Of a DNA stretch of 64,000 nucleotides, positions 60,561 to 64,000 are shown piece after piece. Source of the stretch: Plotosus lineatus (Eukaryota; Chordata; Actinopteri; Siluriformes; Plotosidae). The translations under genes were made by a program, and so were the position numbers. The first letter of the stretch is position 1, and every line of letters begins with the position of its first letter. The notes below the pieces were generated by a model. That model saw only the letters and a list, made by a program, of their open reading frames with translations, was not told where the DNA came from and did not search any database. Location: positions 18,993,919-19,057,918 of the forward strand of contig CM045750.1 in NCBI GenBank assembly GCA_024760905.1. Direction: 5' to 3'.

Positions 60561-60847
60561 TAAATCAGGATATATATTTTTTTAAATTTCAGTCACATTG
60601 GTGCACTTTAAATATTTTCTGTTACAGATTAAAAACAATGTTAATGAAGGTTTCTTTATTGCAAGTTGAACTATATTTCTTTCTTTTTATGTTTTTGATG
60701 TTAAGAAAAATACCACAATGTTATGCAGAGGTGTACTGATAACAATTTTATTAGACAAATAATACTATTTATAGTCGCTGGTGGGGCAGGGGCGTGATTT
60801 TTTTTCTTCCTCGAGGGGGCGCTACAGAAAATGATTGAGAAGCACTG
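56313..60847 (+). mobile_element. hAT element whose 5' region is tandemly amplified
   Basis: Left end 'cagtgcttct' (56313) and right end 'agaagcactg' (60838-60847) are inverted. The 8-bp duplication GGTTACAT is exact at 56305-56312 and 60848-60855. The unamplified right part is 60590-60847, including 'gagggggcgctacagaaaat'. No transposase was recognised; the long Pro- or Gly-rich open frames on both strands follow the repeat and are not called. Confidence 0.85.
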
Positions 60848-61055
60848 GGTTACATGTTTGTATAGGTTTCATCCAGGTACTCCAATTTCCTCGAACAGTC
60901 CAAAGACATGCACATTAGCATCAATGGCTGTTCCAAATTTCCCCTCAGTGTGTATGTGTGTGTGTGTTGGATCCGCACTCGTCTGGCAAGCTGTCTCCCA
61001 GTGTCTGCTGAGACAAACTCCATCTTCATTTAACCCTAAAAATGCCTACAATTCT
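60560..61055 (+). repeat. hAT right part plus SINE flank, first copy of a segmental duplication
   Basis: From 'aatcaggatatata' through the hAT right end (60847) and SINE-B remainder to 'cctacaattctaaat'. The same segment recurs at 62938-63437 with no difference seen by eye apart from the extreme left edge. Confidence 0.9.
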
Positions 61056-62937
61056 AAATTTCGAACAGGAACGAAGAGAAAGGCGGAGAGAGACGGAGAT
61101 ATTAAGACAAATAAGTTGAATGAGTTTAAATAAGGATGTATTTTTTGTGTTGAGGTTACATCAGTGCTTCTCAAATACTGGCGGGGTATGGTGTGATGCC
61201 GGGGGCAGGGGTGGGGGCAGGGGTGGGGGAAGCACGAATGACTCTGGGGAACATGCTTTTCTGGAACAGTATATGAGAATTAAGTGTAATTGCACACCTA
61301 CTCCAGTAGTTGGCAGTAGCGCTCCTATTGTCGCGCTATGGTGTAGCGGTTTTTCACACAAGCAAACGATATGAAGTGCAGTAAACAACCCGTCAAGAAA
61401 CAACACGGAAAAATTTCGAACAGGAACGAAGAGAAAGGCGGAGAGAGACGGAGATATTAAGACAAATAAGTTGAATGAGTTTAAATAAGGATGTATTTTT
61501 TGTGTTGAGGTTACATCAGTGCTTCTCAAATACTGGCGGGGTATGGTGTGATGCCGGGGGCAGGGGTGGGGGCAGGGGTGGGGGCGGGGGCGGGGGAAGC
61601 ACGAATGACTCTGGGGAACATGCTTTTCTGGAACAGTATATGAGAATTAAGTGTAATTGCACACCCACTCCAGTAATTGGCAGTAGCGCTCCTATTGTCG
61701 AGCTATGGTGTAGCGGTTTTTCGCACAAGTAAACGATATGAAGTGCAGTAAACAACCCGTCAAGAAACAACACGGAAAAATTTCGAACAGGAACGAAGAG
61801 AAAGGCGGAGAGAGACGGAGATATTAAGACAAATAAGTTGAATGAGTTTAAATAAGGATGTATTTTTTGTGTTGAGGTTACATCAGTGCTTCTCAAATAC
61901 TGGCGGGGTATGGTGTGATGCCGGGGGCAGGGGTGGGGGCAGGGGTGGGGGCGGGGGCGGGGGAAGCACGAATGACTCTGGGGAACATGCTTTTCTGGAA
62001 CAGTGTATGAGAATTAAGTGTAATTGCACACCCACTCCAGTAATTGGCAGTAGCGCTCCCATTGTTACGCTATGGTGTAACGGTTTTTCGCACAAGCAAA
62101 CGATATGAAGTGCAGTAAACAACCCGTCAAGAAACAACACGGAAAAATTTCGAACAGGAACGAAGAGAAAGGCGGAGAGAGACGGAGATATTAAGACAAA
62201 TAAGTTGAATGAGTTTAAATAAGGATGTATTTTTTGTGTTGAGGTTACATCAGTGCTTCTCAAATACTGGCGGGGTATGGTGTGATGCCGGGGGCAGGGG
62301 TGGGGGCAGGGGTGGGGCGGGGCGGGGAAGCACGAATGACTCTGGGGAACATGCTTTTCTGGAACAGTATATGAGAATTAAGTGTAATTGCACACCTACT
62401 CCAGTAGTTGGCAGTAGCGCTCCTATTGTCGCGCTATGGTGTAGCGGTTTTTCGCACAAGTAAACGATATGAAGTGCAGTAAACAACCCGTCAAGAAACA
62501 ACACGGAAAAATTTCGAACAGGAACGAAGAGAAAGGCGGAGAGAGACGGAGATATTAAGACAAATAAGTTGAATGAGTTTAAATAAGGATGTATTTTTTG
62601 TGTTGAGGTTACATCAGTGCTTCTCAAATACTGGGGGTGTGTGGTGTGATGCCGGGGGCAGGGGTGGGGCGGGGGGCGGGGCGGGGGAAGCATGTATGAC
62701 TCTGGGGAACATGCTTTTCTGGAACAGTATATGAGAATTAAGTGTAATTGCACACCCACTCCAGTAGTTGGCAGTAGCGCTCCTATTGTCGCTATGCTGT
62801 AGAGGTTTATCACACAAGCAAACGATATGAAGAGCAGTAAACAACCCGACAAGAAACAACACGGAAAATATTCGAACAGGGACGAAGAGAAAGGCGGACA
62901 GAGACGCAGACAGTAAGACAAATAAGCTGGAATGAGT
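61056..62937. repeat. Tandem array 2: five further units
   Basis: Opens mid-unit ('ttcgaacaggaacgaag') directly after the SINE flank. Units start at 61162, 61517, 61884, 62251 and 62615. The last is of the same terminal type as the unit at 60233 ('actgggggtgtgtggtgtga', 'gaagcatgtatgac'), but with extra substitutions. Confidence 0.95.
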
Positions 62938-63437
62938 TTAAATCAGGATATATATTTTTTTAAATTTCAGTCACATTGGTGCACTTTAAATATTTTCTGT
63001 TACAGATTAAAAACAATGTTAATGAAGGTTTCTTTATTGCAAGTTGAACTATATTTCTTTCTTTTTATGTTTTTGATGTTAAGAAAAATACCACAATGTT
63101 ATGCAGAGGTGTACTGATAACAATTTTATTAGACAAATAATACTATTTATAGTCGCTGGTGGGGCAGGGGCGTGATTTTTTTTCTTCCTCGAGGGGGCGC
63201 TACAGAAAATGATTGAGAAGCACTGGGTTACATGTTTGTATAGGTTTCATCCAGGTACTCCAATTTCCTCGAACAGTCCAAAGACATGCACATTAGCATC
63301 AATGGCTGTTCCAAATTTCCCCTCAGTGTGTATGTGTGTGTGTGTTGGATCCGCACTCGTCTGGCAAGCTGTCTCCCAGTGTCTGCTGAGACAAACTCCA
63401 TCTTCATTTAACCCTAAAAATGCCTACAATTCTAAAT
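62938..63437 (+). repeat. hAT right part plus SINE flank, second copy
   Basis: Second copy of 60560-61055, including hAT end 'gagaagcactg' at 63225 and target repeat GGTTACAT at 63226-63233. Confidence 0.9.
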
Positions 63438-63499
63438 GAGTGATTTACCAGTGTGTTCAGGAATTGTGTAGAAACAAGTCACACTGACTTAGGATTGTT

Positions 63500-63895
63500 G
63501 TCATGGTAGTGTCGTAATTAACACTTCTGCCTGACAACAAGAAGGTCCTGGGTTCAGACCCTAGGACTGAGTTTGCACGGAGGAGGGATACTGAAAGAAC
63601 AATGTTGAGGCGATTTATGCGTGTGACAGGCACATGATGAGTGTGATAGAAAGGGATGCAGAGGACAAAGCAAGACAGATAAGGATGAGTTGCTGTGGTT
63701 ACTGCTAATGTGAGCAGCCAGAGGAAATACTAGATGCGGAAGAGGATTCCGGATTGACCTTGATGTGTATGTGATTGTGAATGATTGTGTGTGTGTTGTT
63801 CCTGCAATGGTCTGGCAAGCTGATCAGGATGTGCTACAGTCTTTCAGAGACCCCAATAAAGAATAACGCTTATTTAAAGTTAAGCAGATTGCAGG
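63500..63895 (+). mobile_element. SINE-B copy with an internal insertion
   Basis: 'acaacaagaaggtcctgggt' marks the head and 'aatggtctggcaagctgatc' the 3' body. Between them, 63575-63740, is sequence not found in other SINE-B copies ('gcagaggacaaagcaagaca'). The tail is 'aataaagaataacgctt'. Confidence 0.6.
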
Positions 63896-63947
63896 AATGA
63901 GACCACCTCATGCTGAACAGGTATTTCTGAAAAATAATAAAAAATGC

Positions 63948-64000
63948 CCCCAGTGCAGCTCACTGGGTTATTTATCAAAGGCCAGACATGTCTCTCACTG
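63948..64000 (+). mobile_element. SINE-A fragment running off the window
   Basis: Starts in the C-rich tract ('cccccagtgcagct') and continues through 'aaaggccagacatgtctctc' to the window end. Confidence 0.7.

Noticed and set aside
60054..62921. Open frames of 120-223 codons on minus in the tandem array (LFLDGLFTALH-type)
   Set aside because: They repeat with the satellite period, depend on the G-rich tract (poly-Pro) and show no transposase motifs.

Overview
The window is eukaryotic, almost certainly teleost fish, chromosomal DNA. It has split genes with GT-AG introns, a selenoprotein gene with an in-frame UGA, and a dense load of tRNA-headed SINEs, Tc1, hAT and Tigger-type DNA elements and RTE-like LINE fragments. 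The teleost assignment is inference; no species can be named from the sequence alone.

Three protein-coding genes are supported to base resolution, all on the minus strand. rnf4 (coding exons 26651-34907, 183 aa) encodes a SUMO-targeted ubiquitin ligase. selenot, of the fish selenot2 type (coding exons 41041-45456, 222 aa), has its Sec codon at 44665-44667 and a form-2 SECIS at about 38590-38685. rab33a (coding exons 51886-55829, 231 aa) encodes a Golgi/vesicle small GTPase. A fourth, unidentified minus-strand gene is suggested by one signal-peptide-like first exon (20083-20146).

Layout. 1-20 kb: gene-poor, with dispersed Tigger-like MITEs, SINE families A, B and C (names used only here), two further MITEs and unique AT-rich DNA. 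20-26 kb: the orphan first exon, long TA/CA tracts and a Tc1 element carrying a SINE and a hAT element. 26-36 kb: rnf4, whose large second intron holds a three-level nest (hAT MITE > RTE LINE > inverted-repeat MITE). 36-38 kb: LINE remnant and a foldback MITE. 38.4-45.5 kb: selenot. 47-51 kb: repeats. 51.9-55.9 kb: rab33a. 56.3-63.4 kb: a satellite-like tandem array of about 17 units of roughly 360 bp, built from the 5' end of a hAT element plus its flank and showing a three-unit higher-order period.

The three genes share a strand but no operon-like or functional coupling is visible. The most noteworthy observations are the transposon-derived satellite, the selenot 3'UTR with a probable GC-AG intron that brings the SECIS close to the stop codon, the 13-nt rnf4 microexon that splits a SUMO-interacting motif, and a SINE family that is a chimera of a tRNA head and both ends of the RTE element present here. 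SINE and MITE boundaries are approximate (within about 20 bp) unless target-site duplications are stated.
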